This document shows, in pieces, positions 18,462 through 27,683 of a DNA stretch of 64,000 nucleotides; within the stretch, counting starts at the first letter, position 1; each line of letters starts with the position of its first letter. A program made the position numbers and the translations under genes. The stretch comes from Pseudomonas putida (lineage in GTDB: Bacteria; Pseudomonadota; Gammaproteobacteria; Pseudomonadales; Pseudomonadaceae). The notes beneath the pieces are model-generated. The model was given only the letters and a program-made list of their open reading frames with translations. It was not told the origin of the DNA and ran no database searches. The stretch is from assembly GCF_028682175.1 (NCBI RefSeq), contig NZ_JANHKS010000001.1, positions 124,001 through 188,000 of the forward strand. The letters run 5' to 3'.

Positions 18462-19886
18462 TTAGAAAGACGCACGCACCATCAGCCCCCCAACCAGCGC
18501 ACTATCAACCTGATTGACACCCCCGGGATGAACGATGTACTGAAGGTTGGGGCGCAGTGTCAGCCAGCCGTTTAGCTTCGCGCCGTAGTAAATCTCGGCA
18601 CTGTATTCATCCCCTTGGACAGGAAAATACCTAGGGTCATTGTAATCAAAGACTCCACTAAGTTGATTGATCAATCGCTGACGTTTGCTAACGTCGTCTG
18701 CAACGCTTAAGCCGCCAACCGCTATGCCAATTGCATCGGCTTGACGCTCATCGAATGGGCCGTTGATTGTTACACCGAGCGTAAAGTGCCTTGCAATGTA
18801 GCCAGTAGCACGATCGTTCCAAAAACCTTGGCTAAACATCTCGACATTACGCTTAGGGTTATTATTGATCAGTCCCACTGTTTGACGAGCCACGTACCAC
18901 CAGCCTGTGCGGTGAGAGTGATTTTTAAACTCACCGTTTGGAGTCAACGGCTGTGGCTGACCATCCTCGCCATAGTAAAGGTCATTGGCATCGGATGTGT
19001 TAAAAAAGGCGCCAACCCGGTACTCAGCTGGATAGCCTAAAAGCGCTTGCTTAGGGAACCACAGCAACTCAATCGGGACGATGACGCCGTCACCTCCACT
19101 GGTGCTAAGCTTTAGGTGATTCCTGTTTTCCATAAGCGTGGGATTTTGCTCAAACACCCCGATCTGGAACGCCCATTCCGGAGCGAAGTTTAGCTTGGCG
19201 CTGCTCCCCCACTGGCTGATTGGAAAATTGTACCAATCGTCACCATGCCAGTTCCCGGGCGAACTGCCACAGAAGTCGAGATTTTGGAAATCGCAAGTAA
19301 ATTGGCCGAAAGCATCAGGCCCAAAGCGCCCTACGCTATATTCGAGCTTGCCCTCAAACAATCTTTGTTGAAAAACGAATCGTGTCAGGCGGACAACACT
19401 CCCGCGCCCAAACACTTCCTGCGACGACCCTAGCTGCCCCTGTCGCTTATCAATCAACCTCTCAGCCGAAAGGTCTTTCCCGTTCCGATCAGAGATAACA
19501 GTTAGAAAGTTGGCGTCAGCTATACCTGCAATCTTCTGAAGATCCGCGCTCAAAGTAAATGTGTATTGATCAGCAAACATCAACGCCTTACTTTTATCAA
19601 ATCCGCCTCTTATATTTGACGCCGCATCATTTCGATAGGTAATGCTCAATGCATATCCGTGCTCCTCGAGCTCATTCCTCAAACCTCCCCAGTTGCCCAG
19701 CATCCACTGATCCCCTCCTTCATCAGTGTACGCCGCTGTAGGTGATGGATTAGAACTTGACTCAGATGTTGAGCTATCACTTGCGCTCGGGGAGGGACTA
19801 GAACTCTGATTAACGCTAGCTCCTACAAAGCCAGCCCAAAAAATTGCAACACAAGGAATCGCCGCACCTACTTTTATTGTTCTCAC
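18462..19886 (-). CDS. Carbohydrate-selective porin, OprB family
   Basis: 474 residues. Signal peptide (MRTIKVGAAIPCVAIFWAGF...), then a Ser/Pro-rich linker, then the OprB hallmark GNWGGLRNELEEHGYAL. The rest alternates short hydrophobic and polar stretches as in a 16-strand outer-membrane barrel and ends in aromatic F, the usual outer-membrane C-terminus. OprB proteins admit glucose and other carbohydrates. GTG 19886 with upstream AAAGG gives the most normal signal peptide; a TTG at 19910 has no SD. The Ser/Pro-rich stretch after the signal peptide (about 25 residues) is unusual. A large inverted repeat lies upstream. Confidence 0.88.
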   Translation of the reverse strand: MRTIKVGAAIPCVAIFWAGFVGASVNQSSSPSPSASDSSTSESSSNPSPTAAYTDEGGDQWMLGNWGGLRNELEEHGYALSITYRNDAASNIRGGFDKSKALMFADQYTFTLSADLQKIAGIADANFLTVISDRNGKDLSAERLIDKRQGQLGSSQEVFGRGSVVRLTRFVFQQRLFEGKLEYSVGRFGPDAFGQFTCDFQNLDFCGSSPGNWHGDDWYNFPISQWGSSAKLNFAPEWAFQIGVFEQNPTLMENRNHLKLSTSGGDGVIVPIELLWFPKQALLGYPAEYRVGAFFNTSDANDLYYGEDGQPQPLTPNGEFKNHSHRTGWWYVARQTVGLINNNPKRNVEMFSQGFWNDRATGYIARHFTLGVTINGPFDERQADAIGIAVGGLSVADDVSKRQRLINQLSGVFDYNDPRYFPVQGDEYSAEIYYGAKLNGWLTLRPNLQYIVHPGGVNQVDSALVGGLMVRASF

Positions 19887-20428
19887 AACAATGTACCTTT
19901 TGGAAGACAACTTGAATTATTATTAGTATTCGAAGTTATGCCCAAACTACCCATGGCATGAACTGGCAAGCATTGTTAATTCATGCCATGGAGAAATTAA
20001 CTCGTGAGCATTTCTTCTAGGCTCCATCTCGCTAGATAACCGCTCCTGCATGGAGATCACCTCACCTACCTAGACGCGCCTGTGACTAGGATGATGGCTC
20101 GTAATCATCAACGCTCGGCTCTGGTTGCCAATCACTGTGCTGAGATTGCCTGGCTGGAACTTGTGGCCAGCGACTCCTGACCACCGCGTCAAGCTGCAGC
20201 GTTCAGAACTTGATTAAGAAGCGGGATGCTTGGAGCTGAGATAGGGGTAACCTCAGGATCCATGCACAATCTTCACTGTCAGGAGCCATACCTTCGTCCG
20301 CTTTTCCATCGGCTGGTTTGGCGGACTGAGTCAAACGCTCTGGCGTTCAGGCAACAATTTGCAAGCGCCGTAATTGAGACAATTGGGCTAACCCCTGATG
20401 GGCAACACCAGAGAAATGGAGAGACCCC
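19887..20428. other. Divergent intergenic region between oprB and arginase-family genes
   Basis: 542 nt with the perfect 12-bp inverted repeat at 19951-19991 close to oprB. The right part before the arginase-family gene contains a 68-codon plus frame beginning near 20226 with no family resemblance, probably leader. No RNA gene recognised. Confidence 0.45.
19951..19991. promoter_or_regulatory. Perfect 12-bp inverted repeat upstream of oprB
   Basis: CCATGGCATGAA (19951-19962) and TTCATGCCATGG (19980-19991) are exact reverse complements around a 17-nt spacer. It starts 65 bp upstream of the chosen oprB start. With no gene ending nearby and no T-run, an operator is more likely than a terminator. 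Regulator unknown. Confidence 0.55.
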
Positions 20429-21301
20429 GTGACGAGCAGAAAACCTCCACTTAGACTTGTTTTCCCACAATGGCAGGGCGGTGCGCGCGAGCAATATGGT
20501 ATCGGAGCCGAACTGCTGAACTGGCTGGCTCCTGAGGCCACTGGCCCCGTCGTGAGACTTGAAGTTCCCGTACCCGACGCCGCCTCCCTGAAGGAAGAGC
20601 GGGGCATCATGGGGCGCGCTCAATTGCTCAAGCAAACTGACGATGCGCGGGCGATCATCAAGCAGCACGCACCAGACAGCCTCATCGTTCTGGGCGGTGA
20701 CTGCCTGGTAGACCTGGCGCCTTTCGCCTACCTGAGCGAAAAGTATGGCGATGATTTCGCGATCCTGTGGGTCGATGCACACCCGGACATCATGACCCCC
20801 AAGGAATTCAACAACGCTCACGCCATGGTTCTGGGCAACTTGCTGGGCGAAGGCGACGAAGAGTTTCGCAGCCGAGTCGAAGTGCCGGTCAAACCTCAGA
20901 ATGTAATGTACGCTGGCCTGGAAGACCCCACTGAGTTCGAGAAAGGTTTCATCGACCGGTTGGGCTTGCGCAGCGCCAGCGGAGACGACCTCAAGGAAAA
21001 TAGCCAACCCATCCTCGATTGGCTGCGCTCGATCAAGGCCAAATACGTTGCAGTTCACTTCGACCTGGACGTTCTGGATCCTTCGAGCTTCGGCTCAATC
21101 CTCTTCAATAACCCGCATGTGCCTAAGAGCACCTACGATGGCATCGCGCGTGGCAAGATGACCATCCCTCAAGTCGTACGGCTGATAAAGGACGTGGGTG
21201 CTGAGGTGGAAGTTGTAGCTATCGGCATCACTGAGCATTTCCCTTGGGACGCCATTGCCCTGAAGAAAATGATGTCGGATCTTCCGCTGTTTCGCGGATA
21301 A
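20429..21301 (+). CDS. Arginase/agmatinase-family ureohydrolase
   Basis: 290 residues. Mn-binding motifs in order: LGGDC (residues 88-92), VDAHPD (115-120), and HFDLDVLDP (D212, D214). The canonical GGDH histidine is replaced by cysteine (C92); this change is known in some arginase-family branches but leaves the metal geometry uncertain. The family hydrolyses guanidino compounds (arginine, agmatine, guanidinobutyrate) or formiminoglutamate. GTG 20429 has the SD GGAGAG. It is monocistronic, closed by a strong terminator, and faces a DMT transporter gene. Confidence 0.87.
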   Translation: MTSRKPPLRLVFPQWQGGAREQYGIGAELLNWLAPEATGPVVRLEVPVPDAASLKEERGIMGRAQLLKQTDDARAIIKQHAPDSLIVLGGDCLVDLAPFAYLSEKYGDDFAILWVDAHPDIMTPKEFNNAHAMVLGNLLGEGDEEFRSRVEVPVKPQNVMYAGLEDPTEFEKGFIDRLGLRSASGDDLKENSQPILDWLRSIKAKYVAVHFDLDVLDPSSFGSILFNNPHVPKSTYDGIARGKMTIPQVVRLIKDVGAEVEVVAIGITEHFPWDAIALKKMMSDLPLFRG

Positions 21302-21332
21302 AAAAATCGGCTCAAGGATGAGCCGATTTTTT
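21301..21332. terminator. Bidirectional intrinsic terminator
   Basis: AAAAAATCGGCTCA-AGGA-TGAGCCGATTTTTT is a perfect 14-bp stem with a tetraloop, A-run on one side and T-run on the other. It sits between the convergent arginase-family (+) and EamA (-) genes and overlaps the arginase stop codon by one base. Confidence 0.93.
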
Positions 21333-21344
21333 AGTTGCAGTTCA

Positions 21345-22247
21345 TCAAGCAAGCGGTTGTTCTAACCGCTCAGTCTTTCCCTGAGCTTCCGCGATGAGAA
21401 TAGAGATGATCACCAGAGCCAGAGCGGCAGCACTGTAAATTGTCAGGTGCTCACCCAGGAACAAAATCGAGAATACAGAGGCCGTCAAAGGCGTCGCGGC
21501 AAATGCCATCCCGGCAGCGCTGGCAGGAATTCTGGTTACGCCTGCAAAGAACAGCAGCGTAGGCACTGCCCAACACGTGATGCCATAGAAAACCAGCAGG
21601 CTGACGTTCGTTTTGCTCATGAGCCCGTAGTCGAAAGACGAGAGTTCGTTGAGTGCCATTGGCAGCGTAAAAATCGCCCCCGTCATGCAGATCCCGAGCG
21701 CTATCGTAGCCGCCGGAATATCAACGCTGTACTTCTTGGCAACGATTACGTACACGGCGGAAGACAGCGTCGACAGCAAGAGCATAGACATACCGAATAT
21801 CGTGTTATGCCCAGCGGTATCAGAAGCAGGAACCGTCAGCAGGAAGACCCCTCCAATCGCCAGGGCAATCGCGATGAGCTTTCTGAGATTCAGCGACTCT
21901 TTGAGCACAGCTGCGGAAAGCAGAAGCACAAAAGCAGGCGTCAGGCTGGTGAAAATCGAGGCCATCACAGCCGTCGACGATTCCATTCCATAAAGCAGGA
22001 ACACGGTGTACAGCACCGAACCGATCACGGATTGGGCAGCGATGATGCCCCAGTCTTTCTTGGAAAGCCTGAACAAGGCGCCTTTGTCGAACTTCAGGGA
22101 GATTGGGATCAATACGATCCCGCCAATCAGCATGGTGACGCAAGTGAAGATCCAAGGCGGGAAGGATTCGATTGCGTTTTTGGCGACTGGATACCCTATT
22201 CCTAACAGGGCGTAGCAAAGTAAGACGTAGATATAGCCTCGGTTCAT
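21345..22247 (-). CDS. DMT superfamily transporter, EamA family
   Basis: 300 residues, ten hydrophobic helices in two EamA repeats (first repeat ends near LTVPAS, second ends near the C-terminus at LGEHLTIYSAAALALVIISILIA). Such inner-membrane proteins usually export amino acids, nucleosides or other metabolites. ATG 22247 is preceded by TGAGG nine bases away; the longer frame adds an unlikely 17 residues. Convergent with the arginase-family gene. Confidence 0.88.
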   Translation of the reverse strand: MNRGYIYVLLCYALLGIGYPVAKNAIESFPPWIFTCVTMLIGGIVLIPISLKFDKGALFRLSKKDWGIIAAQSVIGSVLYTVFLLYGMESSTAVMASIFTSLTPAFVLLLSAAVLKESLNLRKLIAIALAIGGVFLLTVPASDTAGHNTIFGMSMLLLSTLSSAVYVIVAKKYSVDIPAATIALGICMTGAIFTLPMALNELSSFDYGLMSKTNVSLLVFYGITCWAVPTLLFFAGVTRIPASAAGMAFAATPLTASVFSILFLGEHLTIYSAAALALVIISILIAEAQGKTERLEQPLA

Positions 22248-22413
22248 TTGTAGATGCCTCATAGGTACCGGCAGGTATAGAAAAGCCGTGCCAGCCACCC
22301 GAGTACACCGAGGGCGACTGACTCTTTTTATTATGCGGAGGGTGCCCTTTGCACTATACGGATCCGGCTCCGAGGCTTTTTGCTATGCCCGCCAAAAATT
22401 GCGCTCCGCCCGC

Positions 22414-23331
22414 CTACAGGCGGCGAGTCTCACGGGGGGTCATCCCGTAGTAATCTTTGAAGGATCTACTGAAGTGCGAGAGGTTTTTGAAGCCAAAATC
22501 AGTCGCGATATCACTGATCGATTTGCTCTTATTGGTGACCAGCAGGCGGTGACTGGCGGTGAGGCGCTGCTGCCAAAGCCATTTGTAGGCCGTCGTATTT
22601 TCACCAGCGAACAGCCGGTTCAACGTACGCTCGGAGACATGGGTATCGAACGCCACTGACTCGATCGTCAGATCGGAATTGCCCAGGTTGGCGAGGATGA
22701 AGGACTTGATGCGGTTGAGCTGCTGCAGCTGTCGCGCTTCCTCTTTGACGTCGGTATCACCGTATTCAGCGTCAAAGCTGGCGGACAAGACATCCAGCAG
22801 TGAGCCAAGCAGCCGGCCCTCGATATTGCCGTCGGCAGGTTGTGACCGCCACATCTCCATCATCATTGACCGAGTGATTTTCCCCACACCTTCGTTCCCA
22901 TGCAGAGTCAGACTGAGCAGGGAGGGCGCCTTGAACACATGCTTGTTCATTACGCTATGCGGGACGCTCAGGATGATCTGATCATCACCATTGGGGAAGC
23001 TGCATGAGTAAGGACGGGAGCTATCGTAAATGACGATGTCTCCAGCTTTTTGCAGTGACTCCCGGGCATTTTGAACAACCTGAGCGACTGGGCACATTGA
23101 GAGGACGATGTAATACAGATCGGCCTCGCTTTCCGGACGCCTGTGATAAGCGACTGGTTTGGATGAGATATGGCTGATCTGGCAGGGCCCGAAGGATTTC
23201 ACCTCCAGCGAACCGTGGAAATCATCAGTTACCAACAACTGACCATTGGTCTTGTCATAGGTGGAACAAACGACTGAATGCCATTTGGCAAAATCGGTGC
23301 ACTCAAAGCTATGGGCATGGATTTGAGTCAT
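22414..23331 (-). CDS. AraC family regulator
   Basis: 305 residues. N-terminal ligand or oligomerisation domain of the AraC_binding_2 type, and a C-terminal double helix-turn-helix (SDLTIESVAFDTHVSERTLNRLF, then SISDIATDFGFKNLSHFSRSF). ATG 23331 follows AGGAGGGAGTG, an excellent SD, whereas the longer frame has none. Divergent from the MFS transporter gene, which it probably regulates. Its DNA-binding half resembles that of the AraC gene at 26611-27552. Confidence 0.9.
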   Translation of the reverse strand: MTQIHAHSFECTDFAKWHSVVCSTYDKTNGQLLVTDDFHGSLEVKSFGPCQISHISSKPVAYHRRPESEADLYYIVLSMCPVAQVVQNARESLQKAGDIVIYDSSRPYSCSFPNGDDQIILSVPHSVMNKHVFKAPSLLSLTLHGNEGVGKITRSMMMEMWRSQPADGNIEGRLLGSLLDVLSASFDAEYGDTDVKEEARQLQQLNRIKSFILANLGNSDLTIESVAFDTHVSERTLNRLFAGENTTAYKWLWQQRLTASHRLLVTNKSKSISDIATDFGFKNLSHFSRSFKDYYGMTPRETRRL

Positions 23332-23683
23332 CACTCCCTCCTGCCAATCTCTGGACACGGGCATTAGGAAAAGTCGCACATCACAATTATGTGCGTACGA
23401 CCAAACAGGGTTTTCAAGAGCCTCCGTGGCCACCACCGCGCGTCACTGCCAAGACTGAGTCTGCCTGCACGGTACGAGCCTGATCATAGCAGCTTCCATC
23501 GCGTAATCAGCCAATCACCCGTCGGTTGGCACGGCAGACCAAGAGATTGGCATTGAGGACAAAGCCGCACTTGTTTGACCTGCATACGATGAAGTTCGCA
23601 AGTAGACGGCCGACAGCGCTGGCGACCTTGCGAACCCATGGGTTTCGCCCTTCAGAACAACTAACAATTCAAGGGACGTAGCG
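23332..23683. other. Divergent araC/MFS promoter region
   Basis: 352 nt with no gene. It contains the 12-bp perfect palindrome AACCCATGGGTT at 23633-23644, about 40 bp before the MFS start, within a near-perfect longer dyad GCGAACCCATGGGTTTCGC (23630-23648). Candidate operator. Confidence 0.5.
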
Positions 23684-25087
23684 ATGCAAGACACACGGCC
23701 AATTAACCGTCTGATAGCGAACGTGTCATCCGCCAAAAGCATCTTCATTGCAGCCTTCATCACCCAGTTTTGTATGGGATACGAAGTGCTGCTGCGCATC
23801 AGTGCGGCCACAAAAATCAAAGGTGAGTTCTTTGACGTCTCTCACCCACTTACTTCCGGAGCGATGATCGGTGAGATCCTAGGTGTCATCTATTTGGGGT
23901 TCGCCATCTCCAACCTGCTGATGGCGCCGTTCATCGACCTGCTAGGTATCCGAAAAGTACATATCGGCAGTATTGCGCTCTTCACCGGCGGCACAATGCT
24001 GATCGCCAATGCCCAGCCCGATCACGACGACGCCTACATGCTCCTGTGGGGTGGGTCGTTAATTCAGGGCATCGCTTGGGGCTGGATAGAGGCCGCCTTG
24101 AACCCGTTGATCGTCTCGATCTATCCCAAGCAGAAAGTACCCAAGCTGAATCTGTTCTTCAGCGCATTCGCGCTCGGCATGCTGATCGCAGCGCCCACGT
24201 CAGTGCTGATCGACACCTACCACATCAGCTGGCGTATCCAGATCTGCTTGGTCTTGATTCCGGCGGTCATCGCGCTGTGCCTGGCGCTTCGGTTGCGTTA
24301 CCCCCCAAGCGAGCGGGTCACTGAAGGTGTCTCGCTGCCTCAGATGTTCAAGTACACCTTTGGACGCGCGGCTTTCTACGTGTTCCTGTTCGCGATGCTA
24401 CTTACGGCTGCTACCGAGATGGTACCCAGTAACTGGATGGATTTGACCCTGACGCGCATCGTGGGCATCGAAGGGTTCTGGCTGGTCGCCTTTGTGTATA
24501 CGGTTCAAATCGCTGTGCGGTTATGCACGGGCTTGTTCAATCGCTACATTGGCTCAAGTGGAATCATGTTCTTTGGTGCTGCATTCGCCGCCGTGGGGCT
24601 GCTGGTTATGAGCCAGGCCGCCAGCGCATGGGCCGGGATGTTCGCGGCGCTGCTTTTCGGAATGGGAACCAGCGTCATGTGGCCTACGATGCTCGGAAGT
24701 ACCTCGGAGAGGTTTCCCAAAGGCGGCTCGCTCGCGATCGGTGTAATGGCGTCCTGTGGAATGCTGTCGTCCTACACCCTCATCGCAGGTTTCGGTGTGT
24801 TGTTCGATCAGACCAAGGTGAAGGTTGCCGGCGGAGCTCAAGCTTTCGAAGCACTCAAGGACAAAACGCCTGAATTCGATTGGGTCATGAGTCAGTCGAC
24901 CACACACATGTTTGAGTTGGCCGCCCTCTTCCCGATTGCAGTCACCGCCTTCTTCGCAGTGGCTTGGTACATCGATTCGCAAAAGCGCCGCAAGGGCGAC
25001 CAAGCCCGACGAGTTGAGAACGCTCAGGCAGCGCAGGATAATGGAATCGAAGCGCGCAGCACCCTAAACGCCCTTGAGCCGAGGTAA
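23684..25087 (+). CDS. MFS transporter
   Basis: 467 residues with about 12 membrane helices and a charged C-terminal tail (RRKGDQARRVENAQAA...). Helix 2-3 loop LLGIRKVHIG fits the MFS signature region. Between helices 11 and 12 there is a long insertion (about residues 373-405). ATG 23684 has AGGGACG upstream. Bacterial MFS of this length take up or export sugars, organic acids or aromatic acids; the substrate is unclear. It lies between a divergent AraC gene and a convergent IclR gene, either of which may control it. Confidence 0.88.
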   Translation: MQDTRPINRLIANVSSAKSIFIAAFITQFCMGYEVLLRISAATKIKGEFFDVSHPLTSGAMIGEILGVIYLGFAISNLLMAPFIDLLGIRKVHIGSIALFTGGTMLIANAQPDHDDAYMLLWGGSLIQGIAWGWIEAALNPLIVSIYPKQKVPKLNLFFSAFALGMLIAAPTSVLIDTYHISWRIQICLVLIPAVIALCLALRLRYPPSERVTEGVSLPQMFKYTFGRAAFYVFLFAMLLTAATEMVPSNWMDLTLTRIVGIEGFWLVAFVYTVQIAVRLCTGLFNRYIGSSGIMFFGAAFAAVGLLVMSQAASAWAGMFAALLFGMGTSVMWPTMLGSTSERFPKGGSLAIGVMASCGMLSSYTLIAGFGVLFDQTKVKVAGGAQAFEALKDKTPEFDWVMSQSTTHMFELAALFPIAVTAFFAVAWYIDSQKRRKGDQARRVENAQAAQDNGIEARSTLNALEPR

Positions 25088-25099
25088 GTGACCCTGACG

Positions 25100-25810
25100 T
25101 TACTCAGCGTCCAAGCTTCCCACAATCTGCTCCGCCGCGCGAAGGATCTCATCGCGAAACCGCAGGAGATTTTCGGATCGGATCGTGGGAACGAACAGCG
25201 CCAGACTCCCACGACATGCGCCGCTGCTATCGATTAGCGGCGCAGCGATGGCATGCACCCCGTTCTGCAGCTCATCATGGGAATGAGCAAAACCCGCCGA
25301 GCGAATTCCCTCCAAGCGCTTGAAAATTTCGTCGGATCCAGGAACGCCCTCAAGCACCCGGTCGATGGTTGGTTGAGGCTGACATGCCAACAGGGCGAGG
25401 CCACTGGCGCCAAGATAGGCAGGATAATGAGAGCCTGGAGTGTGCTGGACTTGGACAAGGTGGCCGGTGGCGACGACCTGATCGAGCACCACCGCTTGTT
25501 TGCCATCCAGGCCATGCAGCGAGACAGACTCTGCGCAACGGGATACGAGCTCAGCCATGAACGGCCTTGCGATAACCTGAAGGCTAGGGCCCGCCAATTG
25601 GTTTAGCCTCGGAATAGCAAAACCTAACGCATAGCCACGGTCGGTCTTTCTAACGAACGATCGACCCGCCAGCGTCGAGAGCAACCTGTGCGCCACCGTG
25701 CGGTTGATGCTGCAGGATTTGGCCACATCGGCGACCGATATAGGCCCCTCTTGCGCCACCTTCTCCAGCACCTCTAGCATCAAGTCGCCGGTTGACGAAA
25801 TCTCTGACAC
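25100..25810 (-). CDS. IclR family regulator
   Basis: 236 residues. N-terminal winged helix (ISVADVAKSCSINRTVAHRLLSTL) followed by the IclR effector domain (HGLDGKQAVVLDQV, PAYLGASGLALLA, HSHDELQNGVHAIAAPL). The chosen GTG at 25810 is preceded by AGGGGG; longer starts add a basic, non-conserved stretch. Convergent with the MFS gene. A tandem dyad matching IclR-type operators lies at 27645-27683, upstream of the second AraC gene, and may be its target. Confidence 0.9.
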   Translation of the reverse strand: MSEISSTGDLMLEVLEKVAQEGPISVADVAKSCSINRTVAHRLLSTLAGRSFVRKTDRGYALGFAIPRLNQLAGPSLQVIARPFMAELVSRCAESVSLHGLDGKQAVVLDQVVATGHLVQVQHTPGSHYPAYLGASGLALLACQPQPTIDRVLEGVPGSDEIFKRLEGIRSAGFAHSHDELQNGVHAIAAPLIDSSGACRGSLALFVPTIRSENLLRFRDEILRAAEQIVGSLDAE

Positions 25811-25938
25811 ATGGCCCCCTAAGCAGCGCCGTAAATTTGAATTGCGCCATGATAGGCGGTCGGCTCCCCAAGGGCCAGCTTGGCCACTGACTGGTAAACC
25901 ACCCATGTTGCAGGGATAAATTTAAGAAAGTAAGTCCG

Positions 25939-26541
25939 CTATTCGGGACGGGTCTGCTTCATGTAAGGAAGCTCATCAAACTCTTTGAACCAGGCGGCCA
26001 AATCCTCGCGTCCATTGCGCCATTGGTAATCAGGGAACCTGAAATCCAAGTACCCCAGCGCGCATCCGATACTGATAGTGCCAATATCAATGCGCTCACG
26101 TAACTGATCGACAATGGATACGAAGTGATCAAGCGCCGAGATGATTTTCTCTTTCTGGCCATCTAACCATGGGGCCCAGTGTAATGCCTCAGGGCGAAAC
26201 GCTTTCTCATAACGAATGATCATCGCAGCGTCCAGCAACCCATCTGCAAGCGCCTGTTCACGTAATGCTTGCCAACGCAGTTCACCGGTGGGGAATATCT
26301 TTTTCCGCCCGAGGCTGTCGAGGTACTCACAAATGACGCGACTGTCGAACAGGGGCTCACCATCGTCTTTGAAGAATGTCGGAATTTTCCCTAGCGGATT
26401 GCCCTTCACGATATCCAGATCGCGATTAATGGGGTGAGCTTTCCCAGATAGCCTCTCGATGCTGTCGTTTAGGCCCAGCACGTGCGCAGTGACGATTACT
26501 TTCCTCACAAAAGGGGAAGGCAGTGCGTAGTAGATCTTCAT
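25939..26541 (-). CDS. Glutathione S-transferase family protein (YibF-like)
   Basis: 200 residues. N-terminal thioredoxin fold KIYYALPSPFVRKVIVTAHVLG with the SPF(V/Y)RK motif of the YibF/Beta-like GST group, NPLGKIPTF and DSRVICEYLDS (glutathione-binding E/DS region), and an all-helical C-terminal domain. Possible role in conjugation or reductive detoxification. GGAGCTG lies 12 bases upstream of ATG 26541, a long spacing. It follows the AraC gene by 69 nt on the same strand and may be cotranscribed with it. Confidence 0.88.
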   Translation of the reverse strand: MKIYYALPSPFVRKVIVTAHVLGLNDSIERLSGKAHPINRDLDIVKGNPLGKIPTFFKDDGEPLFDSRVICEYLDSLGRKKIFPTGELRWQALREQALADGLLDAAMIIRYEKAFRPEALHWAPWLDGQKEKIISALDHFVSIVDQLRERIDIGTISIGCALGYLDFRFPDYQWRNGREDLAAWFKEFDELPYMKQTRPE

Positions 26542-26610
26542 TGGCGCCTACAGCTCCATATTGTTATGAATGGGGATTCCCCAGACCAGCTTGACTCCCA
26601 GACAGAAAGT

Positions 26611-27552
26611 TCAAACAGCCTGGCTTCGAAGAACGCTGACAGGAGACCTCCTGTATTGCTTTCTGAAGGAGCGGCTGAAATGTGAAAGGTTTTTGAATCC
26701 GTTGCTGAAGGCGGCGTCCGTCACGTCCCGGCAATTCCCGGCAGCCAACGCTTCGTAGCTCGCCTCAATCCGTTTAGAGATCAGCCACCGCATGAAGGTC
26801 GTGCTGTCGTCGGAAAATAGTCGGTACAGCGATCTCGTCGACAGCCCTACCCCTTTCGCCACCCTCTCGGCACTGAGATCTGGATCGGAGATGTATTTGA
26901 GGATGTACCGCTTGGCTTTCGCGAGCTTGTCATGCTCCACGCTGCGATCTTTGGTTGAGCAATTAGTGGATAAATACTTCAGGGCAGCCTCCGCCAGGAT
27001 CTGACTGAGCATTTCCTGATCTCGGGTCGACTCACTGAACCGCGAAGAGGAAGCAAATCCTTGCAGGGACGCTGCCGTAATGGCGGCAAAAGCATCTGCG
27101 CCTTCAGTGACCTCCCACAACAAATCCTTCGGACTGCGATAGGACTCGTCTACCAGATATCTCTCAAGCCGTATGCTGACCAGATGAGTCAAGGCTGTGA
27201 CCTTGACCGAGAATCTCTCGGCGCCGTCGACCATCAGTAGGCCCCCTGCCGACACCCTGGCCGCTCTGTGTGCGCTTTCGATTTCCAGGACGCCAGACAG
27301 GCACACGTAAAGGTAATAGCTATCCCCACGATCACCGTCCGTGACCGCCAGATGACCTACACCTACCCCCAATCGCCCCGATCGAAGGCTGATCATCCGA
27401 CCCTGGGCAATGTTCTGGATCTGCTGGGCGCTGATCTTACTAACTGTTTTTGATACCCGAAGCGTATCGCCGTAATGCTCCCGCAAGATGCCGGCGGCGT
27501 CAGTGGGAGTTTCTAGGGATTTATTCTTATCTAGAAGCGTACTGGCGGACAT
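26611..27552 (-). CDS. AraC family regulator
   Basis: About 313 residues. N-terminal AraC_binding_2-type domain with a cupin-like segment (YYLYVCLSGVLEIE...), C-terminal HTH pair (DLSAERVAKGVGLSTRSLYRLF and VTDAAFSNGFKNLSHFSRSF). The ATG at 27552 with upstream GGTGATC is preferred over GTG 27561. It is related to the AraC gene at 22414-23331. The upstream region carries a tandem dyad (27645-27683) likely bound by an IclR-type protein. Confidence 0.9.
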   Translation of the reverse strand: MSASTLLDKNKSLETPTDAAGILREHYGDTLRVSKTVSKISAQQIQNIAQGRMISLRSGRLGVGVGHLAVTDGDRGDSYYLYVCLSGVLEIESAHRAARVSAGGLLMVDGAERFSVKVTALTHLVSIRLERYLVDESYRSPKDLLWEVTEGADAFAAITAASLQGFASSSRFSESTRDQEMLSQILAEAALKYLSTNCSTKDRSVEHDKLAKAKRYILKYISDPDLSAERVAKGVGLSTRSLYRLFSDDSTTFMRWLISKRIEASYEALAAGNCRDVTDAAFSNGFKNLSHFSRSFRKQYRRSPVSVLRSQAV

Positions 27553-27644
27553 GATGATCACCGTTCAAAGGTCTGACTTGTAGCGTCCGGGAGGGATACG
27601 TGCTCTTAGCTGCACCGCAGCGCCGAACCCTTCCCATCGCCAAA

Positions 27645-27683
27645 TTCGTTCGATATGCGAACGAAAATGATCGATATACGAAC
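27645..27683. promoter_or_regulatory. Tandem IclR-type operator dyads
   Basis: TTCGTTCG-ATATG-CGAACGAA (27645-27665) is a perfect 8-bp inverted repeat; its core GTTCGATATGCGAAC is repeated as GATCGATATACGAAC at 27669-27683, exactly 21 bp (two helical turns) downstream. The GTTCG-N5-CGAAC form resembles operators of IclR-family regulators such as PcaR/PobR. It lies 93-131 bp upstream of the AraC gene start. Confidence 0.65.
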
